Part shown: piece after piece, positions 34,601-45,651 of the stretch
Layout of the letters: every line of letters begins with the position of its first letter
Position numbering within the stretch: position 1 is the first letter of the stretch
Notes under the pieces: generated by a model
What the model saw: the letters and a program-made list of their open reading frames with translations, nothing else
Told to the model about the DNA's origin: nothing
Database searches by the model: none
Made by a program: the position numbers and the translations under genes
Origin: Trebouxia sp. TZW2008
Lineage: Eukaryota > Chlorophyta > Trebouxiophyceae > Trebouxiales > Trebouxiaceae
Reading direction: 5' to 3'
Length of the DNA stretch: 64,000 nt
Assembly: GCA_002118135.1 (NCBI GenBank)
Contig: BDIU01000271.1
Coordinates: forward strand, 47,458 to 111,457

Positions 34601-37600
34601 TCAGTGAAAGGTGTGCGTCATTTTGTGTCACAGCGACGCCTCTGAGTGTTGGACCATGCCAAGACCTGTATCAGTGATTGATTGTGCGTCACAGGCTGTG
34701 ATAGTCTTGGGAATGCAGGGCTGAGTGCTGTAGCACAGGACAGCTTGTAAGGGACAGGCTCACCACTGCCTTGCTGAACTCCCTCAAACATGCTTTCTGC
34801 CCTAAAACTATGATAGTCTTGTGGGGTTGTAAACAAGACGGCCTGACAAGACAGGACTTGGCCCATATACACCTCACGCTTGTGCCGGCATGCAAGTAAT
34901 CTCGCAGTATAAGGACACTTGATATAAGGACATTGTCGATGTAAGAACAATGCAACTGGGAGTAGGCACTGCATTCTGACTACAGTAGTACTTCCAATGG
35001 TACTTAGAACTGTACTTTGACTTGTCCCTACTTCTGAGTAGGGATAGTTTGATGTGCACACATTTTCCTTGGTGACCAATGCAGTCGTCATATTGGGAGA
35101 TTACTGTATGACAATTATGCATATTTAGCAACCACTCAAAGATGAAATTTGCTGACCTGTACTAGGATCTTGTTTGCACAAATGCATGTCTGGCCAGCGT
35201 TTCTGAAAGCTGAAGTCACCACACCAGTGGCCGCAAGCTCAATGTCAGCGTCATCAAAAATGATGTAGGGAGCATTTCCTCCAAGCTCCAGGGAGACTTT
35301 TTTGACAGTCTGTGCTGCTCCTGCCATCAAAGTTTTGCCTACATTGGTGGACCCTGTGAAACCAATCTTCCTGACTGCTTCAGACTCCAACATCTTATCA
35401 CCTGCGCACACATGACTGGAATGTGAGCTATGAGTTTCAGCAATCAGCATGTCAAGTTTTGCCAACACAAGGTGGGACCATGAAACTGATCTTCCTCACT
35501 ACCTCAGATTCTGACGCCTTGTCATCTGTACACACGTGACTGTCAGCGTCATCAAATGTGATGTAGGGAGCATTTCCTCCAAGATCCAGTGACACTCTCT
35601 TGACAGTCTGTGCTGCTCCAGCCATCAAAGTTTTGCCTACATATGCAGGACCCTGTGAAACCAATCTTCCTCACTGCTTCGGACTCCAACATCTTATCAC
35701 CTGCATGCACATGACTGTCAGCATCAGGAACGGAGATGTAGGGAGCATGTCCTCTAATCTCAAAAAGTGCGTTCTTAGCACTCTGTGCTGCTCCAGCCAT
35801 CAACGTTTTGCGTACATTGGTTGGGCATGTGAAACCAATCTTCCTGACTGCTTCAGACTCCCCCGTTTTGCCACCTGAACACGCACAAAAGTCAGCGTCA
35901 GAGTAAATCTAATGCATAGAGCGTTTTGTCCAAGCTCAAGCAGTACTTTCTCATTTGTCTGTGCTGCTCCAGCCATCAAGGTTCTCCTTATCGCTTTGCC
36001 ATCAGCATCAGACAGCAAAGACCAGCAAAACATGCAAAGGGAGCAGGAAGCGACTTGCCTATCTTTTTGGCCTCTCCAACAACGATGTTGAGGACGCCAG
36101 GTGGCAAGCCTGCCCGCCTGCCCAGCTCAGCTAGGGCCAGGGCTGTTAGGGGAGTGGCCTCTGCTGGCTTCAGAATCACCTGCCATGCAGCCACACAGTC
36201 TGGCATGAAGCGACTACGTAAGCACCGCAGTAACAACAGTGACTTTGCAAGAGATGCTGTGAATTATCACCAGCAAGCGGTCAGGTGAGTGGCCTCTGCA
36301 GCTTGCAAAGTCACCTGCCATGCAGCCAAACAGTCTGTCGCATAAAGTCAGTATGCATGCTGGCCTGCCACCCAAGCTCTGCTAAGGCAAGGGCTGCTAG
36401 GGGATTGGCCTCAGTTGGCTTCAGAAACACCTGTCATGCAGCCAAGCAGCCTGTCACAAAAAGTTGCGGTGCAACCAGATCCTGTGTATGACCCGTCACC
36501 CAAGCCTTGTGTGGCCACCTAGCAATCAGATGCAGTGAATCAGGAAGTTGGGCTGGCGGACAACCTCTGTAGGCTCCAGCCAAGCAGCCTGTCACACAAA
36601 GTTGCGGTGCAACCACATCCTGTGTATGATCCATGACCCAAGCCTTGTCTTGCCACTTGGCAATCAGATGCTGTCAATCAGGAAAATGAGCTGACGGGGA
36701 AATAACCTGCGGCGGCTTCACAATCACCTTAAAAACGAGCGAAACTGGATGCATTGGGCAGCTACACTCTCAGCCTGACAACTGGTCAGATTGACAAACA
36801 CTGAGCAAAATTTCTCACGGAGGTCACAATGTTGACAACCAATCCAGCAATCGTTGAGTCAGGCAGCTTGCAGCTAAGAACACTTTGGGATTGATGGTGG
36901 ACATCAAATCTGCATTCCAGAGACAGAGCAGTTTGAGAGAGGTTGTTGACCATTCTCAACAGCAACAGGCACTTCATCTGGAGTGTGCAGAGATGTCATT
37001 GGACAGCCAACAGGAATGGCTGGGGGCACTTTGCAAGGGATCATGGAAATGGGGAAAGTTCAGGGGGGCTGTTGAAGCAAAAACAAGTCACACATGAGAA
37101 GCATATAGTCCACCAGCATTGACGTTACCGGGCAGGCAACAGCAATGGCTGAGGAGACTTTGCAGGTGATCGTGGACATCAGCCTGCATTGACTCAGAGG
37201 CATAGCAACAAACGCAAGCATTTCATTTGCAATCTAAGATGGTCTTACTGGGCAGCCAACAGCAATGGCCGGAGACACTTTGCGGGTGATCATGGACATT
37301 GGGAAGTTCCAAGGAGTGATAGCTGCGACCACTCCTACGGGCTGCTTGATCACTACCGGCCGGTTTGTGGCGGCCACTGTTTGTAGCACATCGCCATTCA
37401 CCCGCCGACATTCTTCTGCAAACCACTCAATCGAGGCAACCCTGCATCATCGACACTGGTGAGTCCTGAGGCTGGTTGATGACAAATTTTGTTTGTGGCA
37501 CATCGTCATTCACCCGCCCATACTCCTCTGCATACCACTTGATGAATGCTACCCTGCATCACCAGCAGCTAGACACTTGGCCAAAACTGATGACACTGTA

Positions 37601-39482
37601 CGCAGATGGCAGCCATACACACGCCCATGCGCCCGTCCAGCCCATTCAATGGATACAATCTTGCATCGCCAGCGGCAGTGCTAATTTTTGTGTTGGACGC
37701 CATTCTGCACATACAACAGTGTGTGAAGAGTATTGCGCGTTATGCAGCACAACTGTTCTTCAAACAGGTCAATAAGTACCGCTTGTGCATGTACAGCAAT
37801 AGTGCTTGGCACTCAGTCCATGTGATGCCACACATGTAACACTGTATGACAAGTCTGTTGTCATGCAACATTTGATGCTCCTCTGCAAAGCAGTGAACGA
37901 CTGCGACCTTGTACTGGAGCAATAGTGCTGGGCACCCGGGCAAACGTGACACTACTGATGCGACACTACCTGAGGAACATTGCCAGCTACCTGCCCAGAC
38001 TCCTCCGCCTCCCATCATGACCAGCATCAGGCTATTACATCCAAACATCGAGTGCCAGACCAACATTCAAAGAGAAGACAGCCTTGTGTTGATGGCAGAG
38101 AAGCCCAGACAGTCATCAAGGTGGCCTTGGATAGCCTGTAAGGCTGCCCATACAGTCATCTCTCAATACAACGACTGCATCGGTTGCCAAGAAAAATGTG
38201 TTTACATTGAACTATTCTTACTCAGAGGGACCACTGTAGTCAGAATGCAGTGCTTGGTTTCCAGTTGCATTGTCCTTGCATCAAGAATGTTCTCATATTG
38301 AGTGTCTTTATATTGAGAGATTACTGTAGCATGGCCTGCCTAGACCAATAGTTGTTGAGCTACAGTTCAGCTGTAAGGATAGAGTGCTCACCCTGAAGCA
38401 AACTCGCCCTTGGACTCCTTGAGGGGTTTGCCGCCCTCCATGGTCATGATGGTAGCAATATCATCCTCAGCAGCCAAAACCAACTCATACCACCTGCACA
38501 AACCAGGCTCATGTTGTAACAATGGCTTTTGTGTTATTGATAGTTCACAGTATGTGTCTGCAAGGGTTTGTCTTGTTCTATCAGCTGTCTGATGCTCAGC
38601 AGCCAACACCAGCTTGTACCGACTGCACACACAATCACCATACTGACTTTCACCAATAAGATCCCTTGTCATGGTGTCAGGCACAAACTATTCCTCATGA
38701 TGCCAGGCAGGTGATGCACACTCAAGCAGAGAGCTTGCAAATATGATGTGACATGCCATTTTGAACTGCTACAAGGCATAGGCAAGTGAGGCAAGCCGCA
38801 ATGAACACTTAACTCAGCAGAGCAATTCTAGGTGCTTTGAAAGGCTCAAAGCAAAGCGTGTTTTCAGTATAGATGCCATGACGCTGCAACTCATCTTGTG
38901 CATCATCTTTGGTAGGCAGATGTCATCATATGTGCAGCTTGACGACTGCAATGCCATCTGGCAAAGACTCACTTGCGCATGATTTTGCTGCGCTCTTTGG
39001 CCACCTTGTGACTCCACTCAGGCCAAGCAGATGTAGCTTCTGCCACTGCCGCTGAGGTCTCATTGGCCTTCATGCAGGGAACTGTTGCAATGACCTCCCC
39101 AGTGGCAGGGTTCTTGACCTGCAGCATTGCTTCACATCAGGTTGTCATCAGCTGCTAGCTATGTCGTGCCCTTTCAGCTAATGCACTTGACACATGTGCA
39201 GGGGTTGCTTGGCCGTTGCGAGCGCAGCAGAGCATGATGAATATTCGCGAGGAACACCGTCACCTCCATGATGGTGCCATCGCTGGCAGAGACCCACTGC
39301 CCTCCGATGAAGCCGTGAACTTTCAACAAGTCCTTATCTTTTAGCTTGTCCAGCAAGGCGGGCGTAGCTTTGGGTTCGCCTGTCTGAGTGCTTTGGCATC
39401 TGATGGCTGCAAGACCGAATTGGCGCGCGGGCTGCGTCCGCACAATGCCGGGCAGCAAACGGCTAATTGCATGTCTATGCAT
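31650..39482 (-). CDS. Succinate-semialdehyde dehydrogenase, mitochondrial
   Basis: SSADH oxidises succinic semialdehyde to succinate with NAD(P)+, the last step of the GABA shunt. Ten exons give 539 residues: 39264-39482, 38973-39118, 38392-38493, 37249-37441, 36059-36179, 35157-35401, 34309-34431, 33698-33838, 32360-32479, 31650-31859. Motifs: [53 protein letters not shown], catalytic Glu in [10 protein letters not shown] (about 299), catalytic Cys in GQTCICANK (about 333), [11 protein letters not shown], and [19 protein letters not shown]. The Cys-Ile-Cys pair matches the redox-sensitive site of human SSADH. The first about 35 residues are Arg-rich and lack acidic residues, like a mitochondrial presequence; an in-frame ATG at 39665 would add 61 residues. 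The intron after exon 5 is GC-AG (GATAG|GCAAGT), supported by phase. Decayed exon copies crowd the introns. Confidence 0.95.
32238..32322 (-). repeat. Copy of SSADH exon 9 end
   Basis: TATGGTGACAA, GAAGTATGCAG/GAAATATGCAG and the GTGTCAT block of the exon 9 end (32344-32402) recur about 90 bases downstream, with substitutions. Confidence 0.75.
32965..33061 (+). mobile_element. Partial pogo-like MITE
   Basis: It matches the inner and right part of the element at 38151-38328: CTACAGTC, AATGCAGTG, GTCCTTACATTGAG, ending AAATTACTGT. The left end is not recognisable. Confidence 0.5.
33142..33541. repeat. Minisatellite, 11 copies of a ~37-base unit, in SSADH intron 8
   Basis: The core AGCATGCTGTGCCTACCAAT recurs at 33151, 33187, 33224, 33261, 33298, 33336, 33371, 33408, 33446, 33481 and 33518, with small variation. 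Confidence 0.95.
34020..34803 (-). repeat. Copies flanking SSADH exon 7
   Basis: The exon 7 start (GAACTCCTCAAAAATGCCTT) recurs at about 34562-34590 and 34772-34800. The exon 7 end (GCTGCTTGGGAGATGA) recurs at about 34030-34050. The exon is therefore flanked by decayed copies on both sides. Confidence 0.75.
34893..35108 (-). mobile_element. pogo/Tc1-mariner-like MITE
   Basis: A reverse-oriented relative of the element at 38151-38328. Read on minus it starts TACAGTAATCTCCCAATATG, shares TGTAGTCAGAATGCAGTG and GTTGCATTGT, and ends in an inverted version of the start. The right boundary is a TA dinucleotide; the left end is mutated. No transposase. Confidence 0.7.
35425..36005 (-). repeat. Four decayed copies of SSADH exon 6 start
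   Basis: The acceptor plus up to 165 bases of exon 6 recurs four times upstream of the real exon, at about 35455-35541 (partial), 35541-35714, 35714-35895 and 35895-36005. All share AGTCTGTGCTGCTCCAGCCATCAA or close variants. The catalytic Glu region changes (LDLGG, FEIRG, LELGQ), and the copy at 35541 has lost a base. Confidence 0.9.
36275..36730 (-). repeat. Several decayed copies of SSADH exon 5 start
   Basis: The acceptor and first exon half (GGCCTCTGCTGGCTTCAGAA, ATCACCTGCCATGCAGCCA) recur at about 36290-36325, 36390-36450, 36540-36595 and 36690-36730. A longer unit with AGCAGCCTGTCACA and AAAGTTGCGGTGCAACCA is itself repeated. Confidence 0.85.
36985..37165 (-). repeat. Two copies of SSADH exon 4 end with donor side
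   Basis: The exon 4 end (GGCAGCCAACAGCAATGGC then ACTTTGC-GGTGATCATGGA) recurs at about 37000-37060 and 37125-37180 downstream of the exon. Confidence 0.85.
37495..37925 (-). repeat. Several copies of SSADH exon 4 start with acceptor side
   Basis: The exon start (CACATCGCCATTCACCCGCC, CTCTGCA-ACCAC, CCTGCATCA) recurs at about 37498-37565, 37600-37672 and 37855-37915. The first copy is close to the original; the last is strongly changed. Confidence 0.8.
38151..38328 (+). mobile_element. pogo/Tc1-mariner-like MITE
   Basis: A 178-base element in SSADH intron 3 with near-perfect terminal inverted repeats: TACAGTCATCTCTCAATAC at the left and TATTGAGAGATTACTGTA at the right, both ending in TA. 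It has no coding capacity. The terminal pattern resembles pogo-like MITEs. Confidence 0.75.
38590..38645 (-). repeat. Copy of SSADH exon 3 start
   Basis: The exon 3 start (coding YELVLAAE) recurs about 120 bases upstream, reading [11 protein letters not shown], then decays. Confidence 0.8.
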
Positions 39483-40167
39483 GCCGGTCGAGAGTGACTT
39501 GAATGGACGAGTATCAGCCCCGATGCGCCATGCGAGCTGAGATGCGCTCAAGCAAGCCTGCATACATGCCGACTTGGGTGCTTTGAAGCCTTCTACCGAC
39601 GAGCGATCAGCGCTTTGTCCCACACAGAAGGCCATGCAGGTGTCTCGCTCCGAAACCACCTGCATGTCTCAAGACTGAAGCAGCTTTGGGCTTTTATTAC
39701 AGATGCGCATGCCACACTCACAGTAGATGCATACATAGCAGCACATCTGTCAGTTGGTTGACCAATCATGCACGGCGCATGACATTGCCATCCTGTCAAA
39801 TGGGTCAATTTTGATCACAACAATGGACGAGGTGCTTTGCAAGGTATTTTTTGCAATTGATTCACATTGGTGCAGCATGATCTTGGTCGAGTACTCGACC
39901 GCAAATAGCATCTTCACTATACTTGTCAAAATGCATTTTCGAGGTGTCTGTAGCTAACACAAAGCATTGTCCTGACTGCCATACAACTTTACATAGAAGG
40001 TCAAACTTAAGTCAAACAAGTTCGATTTGCACCTGCCTCCTGCAACAAACACCTGGTGCTGACGATTGAAGGCGAACATAGGGTTGTCTCGATCAAAATT
40101 GCGCCGCTTAAAAGGTGCGACCCGATCACCGGCGCAACCGGCGTCCCAAGCGCTCGAGAACGCAAGC
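39483..40167. promoter_or_regulatory. Divergent promoter region, SSADH (-) and BAG gene (+)
   Basis: Both start codons face away from this 685-base stretch. If the upstream SSADH ATG (39665) is used, the shared region shrinks to about 500 bases. No motif stands out. Confidence 0.4.
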
Positions 40168-41643
40168 ATGGACAGTATGAACTTGCTACTAGTCCACAAG
40201 CTGCAACAGTATCAAGTCCGGGTGGCTCTAGACACGACATTTGGCCAGCTGAAGGTGCCTCAAGCGCATCAATGCTTTGCCGCTCACAGAAACGCAACGA
40301 TCTTTGTTTAGCGTCACGGCAATCGTACTTTGCGTCAGCGACCTTCAGGGGTGCTCTTGCAGGACACTGCAGCTGCACAAACAGGAATTCCAGCTCATTA
40401 CATCAAGCTACAGTAAGTTATATTCTATCTGATATCTGGTCGCGCCGGCAGACAAGCTTGCATGTTGCCATGACTAACAGTGTCAGGCAATTCCAGGTTT
40501 AGAGGCAGAGAAGGCAGTGATGCAAACCGGCTGATAGAATCAGGAATCAAAGATGGTGCTCAGGTCAAGGTGATAGAGACATTGGCTTTCCGAGAAGATC
40601 AGGCACAAGCACAAGCTGCACAACAGCAGCATGCGGAACTGCAGCGACAGCAAGCCGCAGCTGTTCAACAGGTGCAGCTTTGCAACCCACTGTACTCCGA
40701 GCAGCATGCTCTACTTTGTTGGTTGCTGCCTCAGTGTGCTTGGGTGCATTTTGCCAGGAATCTTGTGCAGTGCATCGATGTAGCGTCTTCTGCAGGAACT
40801 CAAGGAACAACAGCTGATGCAGTCGCAGATTGGAGTTGTGACCAGTCAAATTGATCAGATTGCTCAGCAGGCAAGAAATCAGCTCGCTGGCCACATGCAA
40901 CTGCATGTACTCGTGATCGTGATGCCTCTCCTTTGTGCTTCTGCTTTGTAGTTCAATCAATGCAGCAAGCTTGACTCCTGCTTGCTTCCCCAACGCTTTG
41001 CAGAACCACCTTACCTTTCCAAATTTCAGTAACATGTGCTGAGTAGCGTTGCATGCTAGTGCACCCATGGCCACAGCAGTAGCAGTACTAGTCCTTGAGC
41101 CGGTGTTGGTATATGCAGGCCCAGCAACTGCAGTATCAGCTGCAACAACAGCCTTCAGCAGCGTCGTACAAAACAGCGTTGCAGTTGGGAGAACTACTCA
41201 CACAGAAATTGATACAGCTGGACAATGTCCATGTGACAGGTATCTGGAGTTGCCAGCATGTAATGTGTTCTTTAAACAGACCTGCACACTGGACAACGGC
41301 TCCTTGCTGCAATATTTTATTGAGCAACCTTGCAGCATGATGTTGTGAGCCCTATTGCATACTATACCCCACATGATGTCCTCCTTCACATGCATGGCAT
41401 CGTGTCAAAACCTGCACATGTTGCACAGGACGTTTGAAAGGTCACTTGGGCATGAGAGTATATATGACACCACTTACACCACAGCTGATGCATATGCTGC
41501 ACAAGCTCGCACAGAATGTAGGTTTTACAGCATGTTCACTGTTTGCAGGGGATGCCAGGCTGACTCGCAAAGCTGAGATAAATCGTGTGAATGCCTTGTG
41601 TGACCAGATGGAGCTCGTCAAGTCACAAACTCGTCCTCAGTGA
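40168..41643 (+). CDS. BAG-family Hsp70 co-chaperone with N-terminal ubiquitin-like domain
   Basis: BAG proteins bind the Hsp70 ATPase domain and promote nucleotide exchange. Six exons give 200 residues: 40168-40254, 40363-40412, 40497-40671, 40796-40870, 41119-41239, 41549-41643. Residues 1-75 form a ubiquitin-like fold (YQVRVALDTTFGQLK, IKLQFRGREG, SGIKDGAQVKVIE), as in BAG1. A Gln/Ala-rich coiled coil follows (residues 80-140). The C-terminus has the BAG helices (LQLGELLTQKLIQLDNVHV then LTRKAEINRVNALCDQM). Intron 4 most likely uses a GC donor (CAGCAG|GCAAGA); a poor GT donor 36 bases on is an alternative. The ATG is the only one in frame before the fold. Membership is clear; the Hsp70 partner is unknown. 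Confidence 0.85.
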
Positions 41644-42318
41644 TGCTGAATCGTTGTTTGAGGTCGTCCAATACCAGCGTTCAGTGCTGAACATGTTACA
41701 CTCAGTAGTCTTCAATCCTTGCACTGCTCAAACATGCGTACATAAGGTATGCAGCTTTGTCCACGCCAGTGTCTGTCAAAAGCTTGGGTGTTCAAGTGAT
41801 GTCCAGCCATATCAATCACAATGACTCGTATCAACGCCGAAGCCAAGCACTCAGGGCATTTCATGTGTAGCTGTAGCTGCAAGATCTTGCCGTTGTCTGA
41901 CTTGCACATGGCACTAGTGTCAAGATGTCTGAATACTCAACACTCAAAACCCGTTTCTGAGGGCACCCTCACAAGCAAGACAAGCATGTTGAGTAACTCT
42001 CAAATACGCACTGTGACAGGTGCCTGCAATGCCAGGCACTCTTTATGAATGCTTCAAGTTGCTCAAAACTGCTGCAAGATCTCCCCTTGCAATGATGCTT
42101 GCTGACATGCTGTCGTTGACTGCTGTCACATCAGTGGCAGAAATGTCTGGCAGTGTGCAGAATGAATCGGTGGTGAACTAGCTACTGACACCCTGCGCCT
42201 TGCACCCCTTTTTCAATATGTTGGTGTACCAGCATCACAGCCTGACATTTGCAGGTCCTGTTGTGCAAAGATTTGCCACATGCAACCAAAAGCAACTGCA
42301 GCTCATCTCACTTCCCAG
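41644..42318. other. Convergent intergenic stretch
   Basis: Between the BAG stop (+) and the Deg5-like stop (-). Only short unsupported frames. Confidence 0.5.
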
Positions 42319-44922
42319 TCACGGTTCACCTTTCACCCCCTTCCCAGACGCTGTGCCATATGCAATGAGGTTTGGCACTATCCGCATGGCCAAGTCAATG
42401 GGCAGTGCAAAGTTCACACCACTGCTGCGCCCCTGTATCAAGTCAGAATTGTCACAGAGCGCATTTGGGATAAAAGGCATTGCTAGCCAGATGGCAAGAT
42501 GCTAACTCTCCACACTGCTCAAAGGATGCTATGTCTGCGCCAAGTCAGGATGCCTTGCTGGCATGCTTATGATCAAGCAGAGGGCAAGCAGCACCTCAGG
42601 CTGCACTTGCACAGGCATAATGATAATAACAAAAAAATAACAACAACAACAACAACAACAACAGTAGTATTGATAATTACAACATGTTACAGCATATACT
42701 GCTAGGAATGTGTGGCACAGATGCTTTAGTCCTTTGCGCAGAAGCACAGCTTCTTCTGCTAGCTGCAAGGCTGCCTGTTGTCAGACGAATGCTGATGCTA
42801 TGACCACAGCACAGCACAGCAGAGCACAGCACAGCACAGCACAGCACAGCACAGCACAGCACAGCACAGCACAGCACAGCACAGCAAATTTCTGATCAGT
42901 GCATCTGAAGCGGCTCAGCATGTGAGCAGACTAGGTTGCTTAAAGACAGTCGCCTTATGACTATACATACCTAGCAAGGCCTTCAAGCCCAACTAGTATG
43001 TGTTTTTATGTGCATATACTTCAATGACTATTGACCCTCAGATAGGAAGCAGTAAGCAAGGCAACGCTCTGAGCCAATGATGCAAGCACAGCGACAGCCT
43101 TACCAAGCAGTGTAAGTTCATGTCTACCCATGACTACATTCTGAGCATTGAAAAGGTGCATTTACCAGTTCCCAAATGCATGCATTTTGGATGATATGAG
43201 CTTACTGTGCCTGTCTTGGTAAATGTGGCAGTGTTGATGCCTATGACTCGTCCTGATGCGTCCAGAAGGGGCCCCCCAGAGTTCCCAGCGCTGATTGCAG
43301 CATCCGTCTGCATCGCAAGCATTTGCTTGAACCAAGACTTGCTACCCGAGCTGCTACACTTCAGCAGCGTGTGAAGCTGTGAATGATGAGACTATTTGTT
43401 TGAGCTGTCGCTGATGGCAATGCGCAGATTCTGGCTGGTTTAGTCAAGATACTGGCATTTGCTCTGCAGGCAACTGAGACATGTGCCCAAGGACAAGTTG
43501 AGTGATGTCAACAGTCTTGTTGAAAACCCCAAGCCAGCCATAGTGCATTGTGACTGAAGACAAGCTATGTTCGCACTATTGTGTTATTGTGCCATATACG
43601 TATTGTGATATATACTTTACTGTGATATGCTTCCTGAGAGCCTCTCAATCATTATGAAAAGTCCATTTGACTGAGGCAGCCTGACATCAGCTGAAACGCT
43701 GGCATGTCAACTTTTACTTGCGGGCTGCTGTGTCCATGATGCTCTGTGTACACCTATGCTATGCTTGCTATGGGCAGACTGACCTGAATTGCGCCGTACG
43801 TCTTGGTGCCCACCGGCGAGGGAATAGCCCTATTGAGCCCGCTGACTACGCCAGCTGTCAGAGTTTTGCTGTACCCTAGAGGGTTACCGATGGCATAGAC
43901 GTTCTGCCCAGTCCTCAGATCGGCAGAAGTGCCCACTTGGACTGGCACAAAGCTCAAGTCTGGAGCATCAATAAGCAGAACTGCAATGTCATGCTGTGCA
44001 TCTGAGCCGACTATGCTGGCAGAATACTCCTTTGTGTCACCCTTCTCATCCACAATCCCAATCCTGCTCACCTATACGTAATTTCAGCTCTGTTCATCTG
44101 CTCACAACCACATCTTGTGCATGATTTGACGCCGTGCCTTTATGTGTGCCTGCTGCAATGTCAGCTCAAATTTTGCAATGCTTTTATGCATTCATGATTA
44201 CAGACCTGCTTACCTGCACAGATCAATATGTCATGCATGGCTAAAACTTATGTCTGCAGTTATGTTTGACACAGTACAAGATCTGTTCATGCAAGCACTC
44301 TGCATGATGTGATGGACTTCTACACTGCAGCGCTTTGCAGAACTGCATTTGTATGTGCTGTGCAACAAAATGCACATGCATGTCATGGCAAAAAGCTGAG
44401 CTTGCAAAGGGGCCTGTGAGTCATCACCTGGGCGCCAACTTTGTCAGTGGCAAACTTGGCAATGCAGTGGTAGTTTGTGACAACATGGCCATATCTGTCC
44501 CAGAAAAAGCCACTCCCGGTGCCCTCTGAAGTTTCTTCTCCTCTGGCAATCTTGTAGTCTGATATTGAAACAACTGACTGGCTTGCTGAGGCAAACACCT
44601 TGTCAGCCTGCTGTTCATCAATCAACCCTGCTGTAGCTGCATGCGGCGTCAAGCCCAGGCTCAAGCCCAGGAGCGAGCCCAGCAAAGCATGCCTTCTGCT
44701 GACACTGTGCTGGCAATCTGGGAGAACAGCATGCAAAGCTTGTCCTGTGCAGTTTGTTGAGGGGCAAAGTCGCCTAACACCTGCTGTGGTGCCACAAAAT
44801 GGCTGCGTACGCAGCTGAGGACGAGTATGCTGTGAGAGCGGAGTGCAACGGCTGACGGGCGTTGCTGGAGAGGCTTTGTTGCTGAGGGCAGAGGGGCTGA
44901 CACTCCCCAATGAATGCAGCAT
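42319..44922 (-). CDS. Deg5-type chloroplast lumenal serine protease (HtrA family, no PDZ)
   Basis: Deg5 is a trypsin-like protease on the lumenal side of the thylakoid that helps degrade damaged photosystem II proteins. Four exons give 332 residues: 44428-44922, 43784-44071, 43206-43307, 42319-42432. The first about 95 residues are a Ser/Arg-rich transit region followed by a twin-arginine-like signal, [16 protein letters not shown], with an AxA-type end. The triad is visible: His in VTNYHC (about 152), Asp in QHDIAVLLI (about 193), Ser in AGNSGGPLL (about 271). The protein stops soon after the protease fold ([22 protein letters not shown]), so there is no PDZ domain, as in Deg5 and unlike Deg1/Deg8. 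ATG at 44922 chosen because upstream in-frame codons lack ATG. Confidence 0.9.
42640..42886. repeat. Microsatellites in a Deg5-like gene intron
   Basis: A CAA trinucleotide run at 42640-42662 and an ACAGC pentanucleotide run of about 16 units at 42806-42886, both in the last intron. Confidence 0.95.
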
Positions 44923-45651
44923 TCGAGCGCTGCAGGGCGTGAGGCTGGGGGCTACTGTGCGAATGGTAAACAAGTCATGCGCATGTGAACCTATGTGCCA
45001 CAGTTTCAGGCGCAGCCCGAGCTAGCGTTGATCAGTGTACCACGAGATGCATCCGCCATATAAGAAGGTTCCGCGGGCTACGTTTGGTGTGGGAGGAGAA
45101 GGCACCTTCTAAGTGGGTGGCTTTTTAAAATGTAGTGCTGGACAGTCACCGTTTGGTCAAGCGATGTTTGCGGTGACCTAACTTGACGCACTACCCAAGT
45201 CTATGCAGTCTGCAGTGACTCATTGTGACTAAGGTGACAAATCTTACTAAGAAGTTCAAAGCCGGTCACCCCTGCCGAAGCAGGCATTTACTGCGTTGCC
45301 ACTCGGCGGGTCAGCAGCTTCGGGGACCTGCCTGCCGCCTTTGTAACTTGCTTCAGAGACGAGGCATTCATACAAGCAAGCCAGATCATGCTACACCTCG
45401 GCTGCTCACGGCCTTGCAGAGCGGTGCGTGTTCTGTGCGTAAACACCAATAGGACTCTTACGGACACCCTTGCACCGAAGCAGTTGAGAAGTGCTCGTGG
45501 CAAGACTTGCTTTCACAGATCCGCGTCCATATTGAGCAGCAGGCATGCTCTTAATATTTGTGTCAGGCTTCCGTAGATCTTGCTTTGACGCTGTACAGTG
45601 CCCCTAACGCGTTTCTTTCGCAGTTTGCGCAATGTGCGACCTGCAGCGAAG
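44923..45651. promoter_or_regulatory. Divergent promoter region, Deg5-like (-) and PhyH-like (+)
   Basis: A 729-base stretch between opposite start codons. No clear coding sequence; short frames around 45225-45576 are unsupported. Confidence 0.4.

Noticed and set aside
42677..42895. Cysteine/alanine-rich repeat frame over the ACAGC run
   Set aside because: A pentanucleotide repeat gives open frames by chance; it lies inside a Deg5-like gene intron.
44335..44529. Plus-strand frame near 44.4 kb
   Set aside because: It is antisense to exon 1 of the Deg5-like gene.
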